From the NCBI GenBank assembly GCA_905215465.1, contig CAJMPT010000005.1, positions 13,825-77,824 of the forward strand: 64,000 nt of DNA, written 5' to 3'. The notes beneath the pieces were generated by a model. The model was not told the origin of the DNA. It was given only the letters and a program-made list of their open reading frames with translations, and did not search any database. Shown here piece after piece: positions 15,760 to 24,952 of the stretch (the first letter of the stretch is position 1; each line of letters opens with the position of its first letter). Position numbers and translations under genes: made by a program. The DNA comes from an uncultured bacterium. GTDB taxonomy: Bacteria; Actinomycetota; Coriobacteriia; Coriobacteriales; Atopobiaceae.

Positions 15760-17127
15760 TCATTCCAAGGGGAGAAGAACGTCCAGCAGGAAGAGCTCTC
15801 CCTCAGCACGGACGGTCAAGGTGCCGCCATGGTGCTCCGACAGGGAGCGGATGGAGAGCATGCCGAAGCCATGGTTGGCCTTGTCGTCCTTGGTTGTCTG
15901 CGGAAGGCCGTCTGACAGGCTCAGCTCGCCCGCAAAGTAGTTCTCCTCATGAATGGACACCATGCCCCCGCGGCGCTGAACGACCAGCGAGACGCAGCGC
16001 TTGCCCTCCCCCTGATGGCCAGCCGCCTCCATGGCGTTGTCCAGGACGTTGCCAAACAGTGAGTAGATCTCTGCGTCGGGCATGAAGTCCAGCGCATGGC
16101 CGTCGGCTATGCAGGAAAGCGTGATGCCCAGGTTCTGGCAGGCGAGGCTCTTCTCTGTAAGGATGGTGTCCAGAGCGGCATTGCCCGTTCTGACCCCGGC
16201 GTCATATATCTTGACCTCGTGCGCGATGTCCTTTAGGATCTCACGGTCAACACCCTGCCCGCCATCGCCAAAGTGCCTAATTTGATGGCGAATGTCATGG
16301 CACTTGACGTTGATGGCCTCAATGGTCGCCTGGCTCACCTCGTACTGACGCACCCTCTCACGCAGCAGCCGATCGGAGATGGCCATGTCATGCCGCAAGC
16401 TCCCCACGTAGAGCAGCTGAAACTCCGAGTACAGAAGGAAGAAGCAAATGAAGAGCTTCGTCATGCCAAACACGGCCCGCTGGAAGACGGGCAGGCCGTA
16501 GTTGTAGGTCGACTTCATCGACATGTCGAAGACTATCTCCACCAGGATGACCGCAACAAAGATTGCGGCGATGGTCCAGTCCTGCGGCCTGGTCTTCCAC
16601 TCCCTCTCGAGCTTGCTCGCAAAGAGACGCCAGCACACGGCATAGGAGACCGCCGTGAAGAGGATGCAGGTCACCAGGTTGAGAAGATCCACGCTCACCG
16701 GGTAGAGCGCTATGACCTCCGACTCGACGTCCGCCACCACGCCCAGGCCGCCAATGATCACGTAGAACATGCCGAGAAAGCCCATCGCGATGTTCTGCGT
16801 GGAGAAGGCGGCCACGGTCAGGAAGACCGAGGTCCATGGCGGAACATCAAAGCAGAACGAGGCCAGAAGCGCCATGACGAAGGGCAGCAGCCCAAACAGC
16901 ACCATCTGGGTAACAAAGGACCACTCCCCCATAAGGCGCGGCTCACCGACAAACCCCACGTAGGAGGCCACCAGGGTAAAGGCCACGGTCCCAGCGACAA
17001 CCAGCCCAAGCCTCAGCGAGAAGTTCTCTCTTCTAGGCTGCCTCCAACAGTACATGAGCATGGAAATGAGGAACTGAGCCCAGACCAGCAACGGCTGGGA
17101 GAACACTGCCACCACGTCAATGCCCAT
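15760..17127 (-). CDS. GHKL sensor histidine kinase (AgrC-like)
   Basis: A 455-residue membrane kinase. The N-terminal ~230 residues hold about six or seven TM helices, with no extracellular sensor domain. The phospho-acceptor region is CHDIRHQIRHF, the N box NVLDNAMEAA, and the G box HGFGMLSI near the C-terminus. This architecture is typical of peptide or quorum sensors paired with LytTR regulators. Its ATG shares one base with the regulator's stop (TGATG), so the pair is translationally coupled. It lies across from the GH3 gene at 18.1 kb, a possible target. The signal is unknown. Confidence 0.86.
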   Translation of the reverse strand: MGIDVVAVFSQPLLVWAQFLISMLMYCWRQPRRENFSLRLGLVVAGTVAFTLVASYVGFVGEPRLMGEWSFVTQMVLFGLLPFVMALLASFCFDVPPWTSVFLTVAAFSTQNIAMGFLGMFYVIIGGLGVVADVESEVIALYPVSVDLLNLVTCILFTAVSYAVCWRLFASKLEREWKTRPQDWTIAAIFVAVILVEIVFDMSMKSTYNYGLPVFQRAVFGMTKLFICFFLLYSEFQLLYVGSLRHDMAISDRLLRERVRQYEVSQATIEAINVKCHDIRHQIRHFGDGGQGVDREILKDIAHEVKIYDAGVRTGNAALDTILTEKSLACQNLGITLSCIADGHALDFMPDAEIYSLFGNVLDNAMEAAGHQGEGKRCVSLVVQRRGGMVSIHEENYFAGELSLSDGLPQTTKDDKANHGFGMLSIRSLSEHHGGTLTVRAEGELFLLDVLLPLE

Positions 17128-17840
17128 CAGATCGAACCCCCAAAGAACGCGGCGATCTTCTCCGTCGCCTCTCGACGCTTGGGCCTGCTGAAGTACAGCT
17201 CCTCGCCATTGGTCAGAAGAAGGCTTGTCCCGCGATAGGACCTGACGTAGTTCATGTTGACCAGGCAGCTGCTCGAGATGAGAACAAAGGGGCCATCCGC
17301 CAGGCGCGCCTCCATTGCCTTGAGAGACCCCCTTGACCCCAAGAGCCCGTCGACGCCCCTCACTCTGAACGACAGCTTATGGTTGCTGACGGCGACGTAG
17401 ACCAGGTCGTCAAAGGCCACCACGTGCGTCTGCTCTCGCGTCTCTACCACCACGTGACCGTCCGACTTTCTCCTCATGAGTCTCATGACCTTGTCCATGC
17501 GCATGGCAAAGTTAAAGTACGAGACCGGCTTGAGCACGAAGTCCAAGGCGTTGACCTCATAGCCCCGAACGGCAAATTGCGCGAGGTTGGTCACAAAGAT
17601 AAGAGCGACCTCGGCGTCGTAGGTCCTGATGAGCCCAGCAAGCTCCATACCGCTGATACCCGGCAGGTCGATGTCAAGGAAGACCAGGTCATAGACCTGC
17701 CTTGCATCCATGAACTCCATCGCGTTGGCAAAGCACGCAACGGTCATCCCGATGTCCTTCGCACGGCCGTAGCGTTCCAGGTGCCCCCTCAGGGCATCTG
17801 CCTCCTCCCGACTGTCTTCCACCAACGCGACCCTCAGCAT
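17127..17840 (-). CDS. LytTR-family response regulator
   Basis: A 237-residue regulator. The receiver domain (~1-120) shows VEDS at the acidic pocket, FLDIDLPGISGMELA with phospho-Asp near residue 52, and the switch Lys in FVLKPVS. The LytTR DNA-binding domain (~135-237) includes FVLISSSCLVNMNYVRSY. The start at 17840 has GGGAGGGAA just upstream; longer starts lack a site. It forms an operon with the downstream kinase. LytTR proteins bind pairs of direct repeats; a candidate lies in the divergent region upstream. Confidence 0.9.
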   Translation of the reverse strand: MLRVALVEDSREEADALRGHLERYGRAKDIGMTVACFANAMEFMDARQVYDLVFLDIDLPGISGMELAGLIRTYDAEVALIFVTNLAQFAVRGYEVNALDFVLKPVSYFNFAMRMDKVMRLMRRKSDGHVVVETREQTHVVAFDDLVYVAVSNHKLSFRVRGVDGLLGSRGSLKAMEARLADGPFVLISSSCLVNMNYVRSYRGTSLLLTNGEELYFSRPKRREATEKIAAFFGGSI

Positions 17841-18059
17841 TGAGTTCCCTCCCAGAGGCATCATATGACAGAGCAACGCATGACAGAAAACGTCCTTCTC
17901 GCCAGTTGCGGCAAACAATGACGTCTGGCGAGGAGGACGCTAGATTTCGTCTGCAAACGAGCAATTCTCGTCAAAACCCACTCTGGAACAACGACGTCAA
18001 CCTACTTTCAGGCCACGCAGCCGCAGCGTGGAGCCGCGGCACCGGGAAGGGAGATTGAC
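17841..18059. promoter_or_regulatory. Divergent region, LytTR regulator / GH3 gene
   Basis: Direct repeats ATGACAGA at 17865-17872 and 17880-17887 are 15 bp apart. An inverted repeat at 17891-17905/17926-17940 has 15-bp arms with one mismatch (CTCGCCAG/CTGGCGAG inside). It contains the reverse complement of GGCGAGAAG, a motif that recurs in this window. Either could be an operator; no promoter is certain. Confidence 0.4.
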
Positions 18060-20504
18060 GTGGCAAACATCACCAGAAGAGACCTCATCAAGACGGGCGT
18101 CCTGGCAGGAGCGACTGGCGCGCTGGCGGGATGCGCCGGCACAGGCACGGAGGCGTCCAAGCTCCCCTCCGAGTCCGACTATCCCATTAGCCCGGACTCA
18201 GAGGGCGCCAAGGCAAGGTGGACCTCCGAGGAGGTTGCGCGCAGCTGGATCCGAATCTCCAACGAGGACGGTCCCACGCTCGGCGTGGCGGACGCCAGCA
18301 AGATCATCCAGGTGGACGGCCTTGCCTTCAAGGACCTCAACGGCAACGGAAAGCTCGACTTCTGGGAGGACTGGCGCCAGGACCCCGAGGCTCGTGCGGC
18401 CGCGCTTGCCCAAGAGATGGACCTCGCCGACATTCCCGGCCTCATGGTCGTTGATGGCACCATGAGCGGATTCAACTCCGGCACCGTCCCCGACGAGGTC
18501 AAGGCGCTTCTCGACAAGGGCGTCAGGGGCGCCAACCTGAGCGTCACAGACGAGGTCAAGGGCGCGGCCGCCTTTGCGAACGCAACGCAGGCCTATGTGG
18601 AGTCGCGTCCCAACGGCATCCCCATGGACTACTCGACCGACCCGCGCAACAGCGGCTGGGGCATCGGCGTCTCGCCTTACCCAGACAACCTCGCGCTTGC
18701 GGCGAGCTTTACGCCCGAGCTCGCGACGGAGGCATACAAGGAACTCTCCATCGAGTATCGCGCCCTTGGCATCACCACGCTTCTTGGGCCCCAGACCGAC
18801 GTGGCGGTGGAGCCGCGCTGGGGCAGGAACACGGCCGCCTTTGGCGCCGATCCCGCCCTCTCGCGCGACATGATGAAGGCCGCCACGAGCGCCTTGCAGT
18901 CCACCTTTGACGAGAAGGGCGAGGACCAGGGCTGGGGCGCGGACTCTGTGAACGCCATGATGAAGCACTTCCCCGGAGACGGCGCTGCCCAGGCGGGACG
19001 CGAGGCCCACGACGCCACCGGCCAGTTCAACGTGTATCCCAAGGGCCTGTTCAAGGCCGGGCTCGTGCCGTTCATTGACGGCGCCCTCCACCTGGATGGC
19101 AAGACCGGCAGCTCGAGCGCCGCAATGACCTCCTACTCCGTTGCCTGGTCGGAGGACGAGGAGTACGGAGAGCTGGTCGGCACCGCCTTCAGCAAGTACA
19201 AGGTCGGCATCCTTCGCAACGACTACGGCTTTGACGGCGTCATCTGTACCGACTGGCAGGTGCTCGAGGACGAGGGCAAGTGCTGGGGCGTCGAGAAACT
19301 CACGCCCGCGCAGCGCGTCGAGAAGGCCCTGGAGGCTGGCGTCGACCAGTTCGGCGGCGGCTCCATGATCGACTCCGTCGCCGAGGGCATTGACCTGTAC
19401 CGCAAGAGCGACGGCGAGGAGGCCGCCAACGAGCAGATCCGCCAGAGCGCCCGTCGTCTGCTGGCTAACCGCTTCCGCATCGGTCTCTTCGAGAACCCCT
19501 ACGTGGACCCGCAGCACTCCGCGGAGATCGTAATGGGCGAGAAGACCACCGAGCAGGCCTACGACATGCAGGAGAAGACCGTCGTCATGATCAAGAACGA
19601 CGGCGCCATCAAGAAGGCCGACGGCAGCTCAAAGCCCCGCGTCTACGTGCCGTTGGTTTACACCAAGGGCGTCATGGGCTTTGTTGGACAGAACTTCTCG
19701 TCTGCAGACCTCCCCGTGGACGAGAAGATCCTCTCCGAGTACTTTGACCTCGTGACCGACACCGTAGGCGACCCCACCGGCGAGCCCGACGAGGACGGCA
19801 AGGCAACGCTTCAGTATTCCGACATCGTTCGCGCCACGCCGGAGGAGCTTGCCGATTGCGACTATGCGCTCGTCTTCACTCGCACCACCCAGAACACCAC
19901 GTTCTGGTCCATCACCGGCGGCTTCAACATGTTCACGCAGGAGTATGTGCCGCTCTCCATGCAGTACAGGCCCTACGTGGCAGACGGCCCCAACGTGCCA
20001 CAGGTCTCGACGGCGGGCAGGCTGCTCGACGACGGCTCACGAGAGAACCAGAGCTACTACGGCAAGCAGGCGCTCGTGGACAACGAGACCGACCTCGACA
20101 TGATCCAATGGGCCCAGCAGAATATGCCCGAGGGCAAGCCCGTCATCGTCGCCATCAACTCCAAGGGCAAGTCCCCCATTGCCGGGCAGGTCGTTGGCGA
20201 GTTTGAGCCCGACCCCAACGCCATCCTCTACGGCTTTAACATCGATAACCGCGCCTTCCTCGACATTGCCACCGGAAGGGTTGAGCCCAGCGCACTTCTG
20301 CCCATCCAGCTGCCCACCAGCATGGATGCCGTCGAGGGCCAGGCTGAGGATGCTCCGCGTGACATGGAGTGCTACGAGGACGCGGCCGGCAACGTATATG
20401 ACTTTGGCTTCGGCCTCAACTGGTCTGGCCAGATCCGGGACGAGCGCACCGAGAAGTACTGCGTTGACCCCCTGACCGAGCCCGAGAGCCCCAAGGTTTC
20501 CTAG
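18060..20504 (+). CDS. Exported GH3-family glycoside hydrolase (Tat lipoprotein)
   Basis: An 814-residue enzyme in the normal GH3 order. The N-terminus has a twin-arginine motif (TRRDLIKTG) and a lipobox (LAGC), so it is probably exported folded and lipid-anchored. An EF-hand-like loop DLNGNGKLDFWEDW lies near residue 95. The GH3 N-domain shows VEPRWGRNTAAFGADP, KHFPGDGAA and GFDGVICTDW, with the Asp of CTDW as the likely nucleophile. The GH3 C-domain follows. It probably trims beta-glycosides outside the cell. It starts with GTG at 18060, after AAGGGAG. It is transcribed divergently from the LytTR/kinase pair, which may control it. Confidence 0.88.
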   Translation: MANITRRDLIKTGVLAGATGALAGCAGTGTEASKLPSESDYPISPDSEGAKARWTSEEVARSWIRISNEDGPTLGVADASKIIQVDGLAFKDLNGNGKLDFWEDWRQDPEARAAALAQEMDLADIPGLMVVDGTMSGFNSGTVPDEVKALLDKGVRGANLSVTDEVKGAAAFANATQAYVESRPNGIPMDYSTDPRNSGWGIGVSPYPDNLALAASFTPELATEAYKELSIEYRALGITTLLGPQTDVAVEPRWGRNTAAFGADPALSRDMMKAATSALQSTFDEKGEDQGWGADSVNAMMKHFPGDGAAQAGREAHDATGQFNVYPKGLFKAGLVPFIDGALHLDGKTGSSSAAMTSYSVAWSEDEEYGELVGTAFSKYKVGILRNDYGFDGVICTDWQVLEDEGKCWGVEKLTPAQRVEKALEAGVDQFGGGSMIDSVAEGIDLYRKSDGEEAANEQIRQSARRLLANRFRIGLFENPYVDPQHSAEIVMGEKTTEQAYDMQEKTVVMIKNDGAIKKADGSSKPRVYVPLVYTKGVMGFVGQNFSSADLPVDEKILSEYFDLVTDTVGDPTGEPDEDGKATLQYSDIVRATPEELADCDYALVFTRTTQNTTFWSITGGFNMFTQEYVPLSMQYRPYVADGPNVPQVSTAGRLLDDGSRENQSYYGKQALVDNETDLDMIQWAQQNMPEGKPVIVAINSKGKSPIAGQVVGEFEPDPNAILYGFNIDNRAFLDIATGRVEPSALLPIQLPTSMDAVEGQAEDAPRDMECYEDAAGNVYDFGFGLNWSGQIRDERTEKYCVDPLTEPESPKVS

Positions 20505-20555
20505 ATTAGTGAGACGCAGCGCGCAGCTCCTCTTCCCGCTGCGTGCTCTTCTCCC

Positions 20556-20596
20556 AAGCGCCCCGGAGCCAAAGCTCCGGGGCGCTTCTCTTTCTA
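20556..20596 (+). terminator. Rho-independent terminator after the GH3 gene
   Basis: AAGCGCCCCGGAGC (20556-20569) pairs perfectly with GCTCCGGGGCGCTT (20574-20587), followed by CTCTTTCT. It lies about 50 bp past the GH3 stop. Confidence 0.85.
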
Positions 20597-20639
20597 GGCA
20601 CCCATAGCGACCATCCAAGGTTTGGGCAGGCATGACAGA

Positions 20640-20711
20640 GGCCGCGCCCCTTCCTCCCTTAAGCAAGTTCTTTGCGAAGCGTAACTTGCGTAGGGAGGAA
20701 GGGACGCGGCC
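20640..20711. repeat. Conserved-core hairpin, copy at 20.6 kb
   Basis: The arms start GGCCGCG-CCCTTCCTCCCT and pair with AGGGAGGAAGGG-CGCGGCC with one mismatch. They enclose AAGCAA and GTTCTTTGCGAAGCGTAAC. The inner core is identical to the 13.1-kb copy over about 30 bases, but the arms differ completely. It lies between the convergent GH3 and groEL genes. Confidence 0.72.
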
Positions 20712-20740
20712 GGTCAGGTCTACCTGCCTAAGCCTTGGGC

Positions 20741-22381
20741 CTAGTACATTCCGCCACCCTGGCCGCCCTGGGCCGCAGCAGCGGCGATGGCGTCCTCGAT
20801 GTTGGTGTTCTTGGGCTCGTCAGAGACGGTGGCCTCGGTGATGAGGATGAGGCCGGCGATGGAGGCGGCGTTCTGGAGCGTGACGCGGGCGACCTTCACC
20901 GGGTCGAGCACGCCCATCTCGATCATGTCGCCGTAGGTGCCGGTGGCAGAGTCGAGGCCCTGGCCAGCGGGCATGGCCTTGATCTTCTCGGCCACGACGG
21001 AGCCCTCGAAGCCAGCGTTGTCGGCGATCTTCTTCACCGGAGCGGCAAGGGCCTTGCGAATGATCTCAACGCCGATCTTCTCGTCAGCGTCAACGGTCTC
21101 GACACCGTCAAGGGCAGAGGAGGCAGCCAGGAACGCGACGCCGCCGCCAGCGACGATGCCCTCCTCGACGGCCGCACGGGTGGCCTGCAGGGCATCCTCG
21201 ATGCGGTGCTTGATCTCCTTGAGCTCGGACTCGGTGGCAGCACCGGCCTTGATGACGGCCACGCCGCCGGAGAGCTTGGCCAGACGCTCCTGGAGCTTCT
21301 CGCGGTCGAAGTCAGAGGTGGTGTTCTCGATCTCGTTCTTGATCTGGTTGACTCGCTCGTCGATGGCGTCCTTGGAGCCGGCGCCGCCCACGATGGTGGT
21401 GTTGTCCTTGGTGATCTTGACGGACTTGGCGCGGCCGAGCATCTCGGCGGAGACGTCGGTGAGGTTGACGCCGAGCTCCTTCATGGCAACCTGGCCGCCG
21501 GTCAGGATGGCGATGTCCTCGAGCATGCGCTTGCGGCGGTCACCGTAGCCGGGGGCCTTGACGGCGCAGACGTTGAGGGCGCCGCGGAGCTTGTTGAGGA
21601 TGAGGGAGGCCAGGGCCTCGCCGTCCACGTCCTCGGCGATGATGAGCAGCGGGCTGCCCTGCTTGGCGACGGCCTCGAGGATGGGGAGCACGTCCTGGAT
21701 GTTGGAGACCTTCTGGTCGGTCATCAGGATGTAGGGGTCGGACAGCTCGGCCGTCATGGTGTCGTTGTTGGTGGCGAAGTACGGGGAGATGTAGCCCTTG
21801 TCGAACTGCATGCCCTCGACGGTGTCGATGTCGATGCCGAAGGTCTGGGACTCCTCGACGGTGATGACGCCGTCCTTGCCCACGACCTCCATGGCGTCGG
21901 AGATCTTCTTGCCGATCTCGGGGTCGGAAGCGGAGATGGTGCCGACGGAGGCAATCTGCTCCTTGGTAGACACCTGCTGGGCGGACTTCTTCATCTCGTC
22001 CACGACGGCGTCGACGGCCTTGTCGATGCCGCGACGGATGGCGATGGGGTTGGCGCCAGCGGCGACGTTGCGCAGGCCCTCGTTGACGATGACCTGGGCC
22101 AGCAGCGTGGCGGTGGTGGTGCCGTCACCCACGGTGTCGTTGGTCTTGGTGGCGACCTCCTTCACCAGCTGGGCGCCCATGTTCTCAACGGGGTCCTTGA
22201 GCTCGATCTCCTTGGCGACGGAGACGCCGTCGTTGGTGATGGTGGGGGCGCCGTAGGAGCGCTGAAGGGCCACGTAGCGGCCCTTGGGGCCCATGGTGGT
22301 GGTGACGGCGTCTGCCAGGGTGTTGACGCCCTTGGCGAGCTTGGCGCGAGCGTCGGTGCCGAAGTAAATGTCCTTAGCCAT
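20741..22381 (-). CDS. groEL: Chaperonin GroEL (Hsp60)
   Basis: A 546-residue chaperonin of normal length. Signatures include TTMGPKGRYVAL near the N-terminus, the ATP-binding NDTVGDGTTTATLLA, AVIKAGAATESELKE and the Gly/Met-rich tail GGQGGGMY. It folds proteins in a 14-mer with GroES, encoded 56 bp upstream. A GC-rich hairpin lies between the two genes. Normal in every respect I can see. Confidence 0.99.
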   Translation of the reverse strand: MAKDIYFGTDARAKLAKGVNTLADAVTTTMGPKGRYVALQRSYGAPTITNDGVSVAKEIELKDPVENMGAQLVKEVATKTNDTVGDGTTTATLLAQVIVNEGLRNVAAGANPIAIRRGIDKAVDAVVDEMKKSAQQVSTKEQIASVGTISASDPEIGKKISDAMEVVGKDGVITVEESQTFGIDIDTVEGMQFDKGYISPYFATNNDTMTAELSDPYILMTDQKVSNIQDVLPILEAVAKQGSPLLIIAEDVDGEALASLILNKLRGALNVCAVKAPGYGDRRKRMLEDIAILTGGQVAMKELGVNLTDVSAEMLGRAKSVKITKDNTTIVGGAGSKDAIDERVNQIKNEIENTTSDFDREKLQERLAKLSGGVAVIKAGAATESELKEIKHRIEDALQATRAAVEEGIVAGGGVAFLAASSALDGVETVDADEKIGVEIIRKALAAPVKKIADNAGFEGSVVAEKIKAMPAGQGLDSATGTYGDMIEMGVLDPVKVARVTLQNAASIAGLILITEATVSDEPKNTNIEDAIAAAAAQGGQGGGMY

Positions 22382-22401
22382 TGTTGATCCCTTTCAGGTG
22401 A

Positions 22402-22418
22402 GCCCCGCTTTGCGGGGC
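22402..22418 (-). promoter_or_regulatory. Hairpin in the groES-groEL gap
   Basis: GCCCCGC-TTT-GCGGGGC, a 7-bp stem with a 3-nt loop, 20 bp upstream of the groEL start. It may adjust the GroES:GroEL ratio by processing or stabilising the message. Confidence 0.4.
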
Positions 22419-22436
22419 GGCATTGGTTAGCAGGTG

Positions 22437-22727
<291 letters not shown>

Positions 22728-22746
22728 GATTTCCTCCTTCTTGTGT

Positions 22747-22764
22747 GCGCCCCAACCGGGGCGC
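22747..22764 (-). promoter_or_regulatory. Leader hairpin upstream of groES
   Basis: GCGCCCC-AACC-GGGGCGC, a perfect 7-bp stem, ends about 20 bases before the groES start and just upstream of its ribosome-binding site. It may be an mRNA stability element or a weak thermosensor; function is inferred only from position. Confidence 0.4.
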
Positions 22765-23005
22765 TCTGTCCAACGGTCTGAATAATACCCAGAGCGCCGG
22801 ACTTATACCACCGCAATGGAAAAAATCTCACATGCGGCACTTAGATTTTGTGAGCGGTCGGAAACAAGGAGCTTCACGGGAAAGAAAGATGCCGGCGCAA
22901 CGCGTCGTAGACGGGCATCTTTACTCATTTCATATGCCCCGTCTACAGACACGAACCCGTTGGCGATACATAGTAAGCGCAGCTCACGCTTCGATAGGAG
23001 GACAT

Positions 23006-24211
23006 ATGAGCATGCGCATTGCATCGAAACGGCCAAGGGCAGAGTCTCTGCGTCCGCCGCTCGCCTACGCAGCGGACCTGCTCCGGGTTTGCCTGCGCGA
23101 TAAGGCAATCGCCGCGTCCCTCATAGCCTGTCAGGCGCTCCTGCTGCTGCCGATGATCGTCGGTTTTCCCATGAACGAGGAGGCCATTAATCGTGACCGG
23201 GCGCTCTCGATGCTCGGAATCGTTCGAAACGAGCTCTACGCCTACAAGGATGAGTTCCCCGAGGAGCTATACAACCTCACGCAGCAGCAGTATCGGCACT
23301 ATTCCGATGCGGTCGCCGCAAAGTACCCGAGCAAAGAGTTCTTCCGCGCCATGGCGGCCGCCAGCGAGGTCGAAGATGCCGAGCAGCACGCGGGCTACCT
23401 TACCGGCGACAACATGCACAGCGCCTACGCAAAGCTGTTCGACAGGCTCGCGAACATCGACGGCACGCCCGTGTATGCCACCGCGGCGGACTTGCCAGCG
23501 CTAGAGTACCTCTCCTTTGCCCTTGGGCTCATGCCGGCGATTGTTGTGCTTCTTCCCGCCATCGTCGCCACGACAAGCATCATCAGGCGGCTCCGCGGGC
23601 AAACCCTCCTTGCCAATGCGCCCATTGGCAGGACGGCGCGACGAGCGGTAGCAACGATGACGAGCATCGCATGCGCCGCGGCGGGCCTTGCTGCCGTCCT
23701 CATGCCGGCCGCGCTTGTGGCGCTCCTACGCAACGGGATTGGAGACCCCGCCTACCCCCTTGTCCACATAATTGCCGGCGACGTCGTCGCGAGTTCTGCG
23801 GGCCGGGCAATCGCGGAGGACATCGCCCTTCTTGCCCTGGCGGGTGTCGCCCTCGTATCCGTCATGTGCATTGTTGGCAGGGCTGGAGCGACCGGAGCGT
23901 TCGCCGCCGGCGTCGCGCTATGCGTGCTTCCCCTGCTACCCCCCTACTCCGCCAGCTCGGCGCCGTGGGCCGCATTCGGGGCGTGGCTTCCCACCACCTA
24001 CCTCAGGCTTGACCAGGTTGTCGGGCAGATGACCTATTCGGTTGCGTTTGATATCTCGGCGTTTCCGCAGGCAACGGTCGGGCGCGGCGCGGCGATCCTT
24101 GCGTTCGCGGCGGCAGCGACATGCCTTGCGGGCATCGCCTTGGAGGCGTGGGGCAACGCTCGGGACCGACATCGCTTGGCAGAAGGAGGCTCTGATGATC
24201 GAGCTCGATGA
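23006..24211 (+). CDS. ABC-2-like transporter permease
   Basis: A 401-residue membrane protein. One TM segment (~35-55, ASLIACQALLLLPMIVGFP) is followed by a ~150-residue soluble loop and then about five TM helices. This resembles ABC-2/FtsX-like export permeases, though I cannot assign a known subfamily. The start at 23006 follows a strong AGGAGG; upstream in-frame starts have none. Its 3' end overlaps the ATPase gene by 17 bp, so the two are a transporter pair. The LuxR-type gene downstream on the other strand may sense or regulate it. The substrate is unknown. Confidence 0.7.
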   Translation: MSMRIASKRPRAESLRPPLAYAADLLRVCLRDKAIAASLIACQALLLLPMIVGFPMNEEAINRDRALSMLGIVRNELYAYKDEFPEELYNLTQQQYRHYSDAVAAKYPSKEFFRAMAAASEVEDAEQHAGYLTGDNMHSAYAKLFDRLANIDGTPVYATAADLPALEYLSFALGLMPAIVVLLPAIVATTSIIRRLRGQTLLANAPIGRTARRAVATMTSIACAAAGLAAVLMPAALVALLRNGIGDPAYPLVHIIAGDVVASSAGRAIAEDIALLALAGVALVSVMCIVGRAGATGAFAAGVALCVLPLLPPYSASSAPWAAFGAWLPTTYLRLDQVVGQMTYSVAFDISAFPQATVGRGAAILAFAAAATCLAGIALEAWGNARDRHRLAEGGSDDRAR

Positions 24212-24887
24212 CCTTTGCGTGCGCAGGGGCTCCCGGATCATCCTGCGGGATAGTTCGCTCAGCCTCATGGGAGGGATTGTTGGGCTCATCGCCCCCAACG
24301 GGAGCGGCAAGACGACGCTGCTCGAGACCCTTGCCGCTCCTTGGGATCGCCGCGTAAGCGGCAGACTCCTGGTCGACGGTGTGGCCACGACGCCAGGCGA
24401 ATGGGAGAGGCATTGCTTCTACCTACCTTCCGCGGCGAAGCTGCTCGAGCCCCTGCTCACAGGACGCGAGCACGCGCAGATTGCGAGACGCCAGTGGCGC
24501 TCCGACGCCTCAATCGAGAAGATCGCGGATGCGTGCGGGGCATCGGGCATCATCGACACCCCCGTGCGCAAGTGCTCCGACGGCATGCGCCAGCTCATAG
24601 CCTTGACGGTTGCCATGTCTACCGGCGCACGCCTGCTTTTGCTCGATGAGCCGCTAAGCGCCCTGGACCCGACGAACAAGGAGCGGGCAACGCGAGCGCT
24701 CGCAAAGTGGGCGGCGACGGGGCGGACCGTCGTCATGTCAACACATGACCTTGGAATTGCCGATTTGTTCTGCACCGCCGCGGTATTTGTCCGCGAGGGG
24801 CGGCTCGCGACGGTAAGTGGCAAAGACCTCGATGGGACTTCTTGCCAGCGGCTGTATCGAGAGTTCTATGAAGAAAGGAGGTTCTGA
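24195..24887 (+). CDS. ABC transporter ATP-binding protein
   Basis: A 230-residue ATPase. Walker A is APNGSGKTT, Walker B is ARLLLLDEP, and the switch His is in MSTHDLGIADLF. The signature is degenerate, CSDGMRQ instead of LSGGQ. GAAGGAGG precedes the ATG at 24195. It overlaps the permease gene by 17 bp. The usual ABC-2 exporter pairing suggests efflux of a peptide or small molecule; bacteriocin immunity is possible, but nothing in the window names the cargo. Confidence 0.88.
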   Translation: MIELDDLCVRRGSRIILRDSSLSLMGGIVGLIAPNGSGKTTLLETLAAPWDRRVSGRLLVDGVATTPGEWERHCFYLPSAAKLLEPLLTGREHAQIARRQWRSDASIEKIADACGASGIIDTPVRKCSDGMRQLIALTVAMSTGARLLLLDEPLSALDPTNKERATRALAKWAATGRTVVMSTHDLGIADLFCTAAVFVREGRLATVSGKDLDGTSCQRLYREFYEERRF

Positions 24888-24952
24888 GCAAAGAGCCCGT
24901 AGGCAGCAATCAAAGCAAACGACGAAAGGAAGACCACGAAAACCGAGGCCGC

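Noticed and set aside
22728..22900. CIRCE operator upstream of groES
   Set aside because: No TTAGCACTC/GAGTGCTAA pair found; only an isolated GCACTTA.
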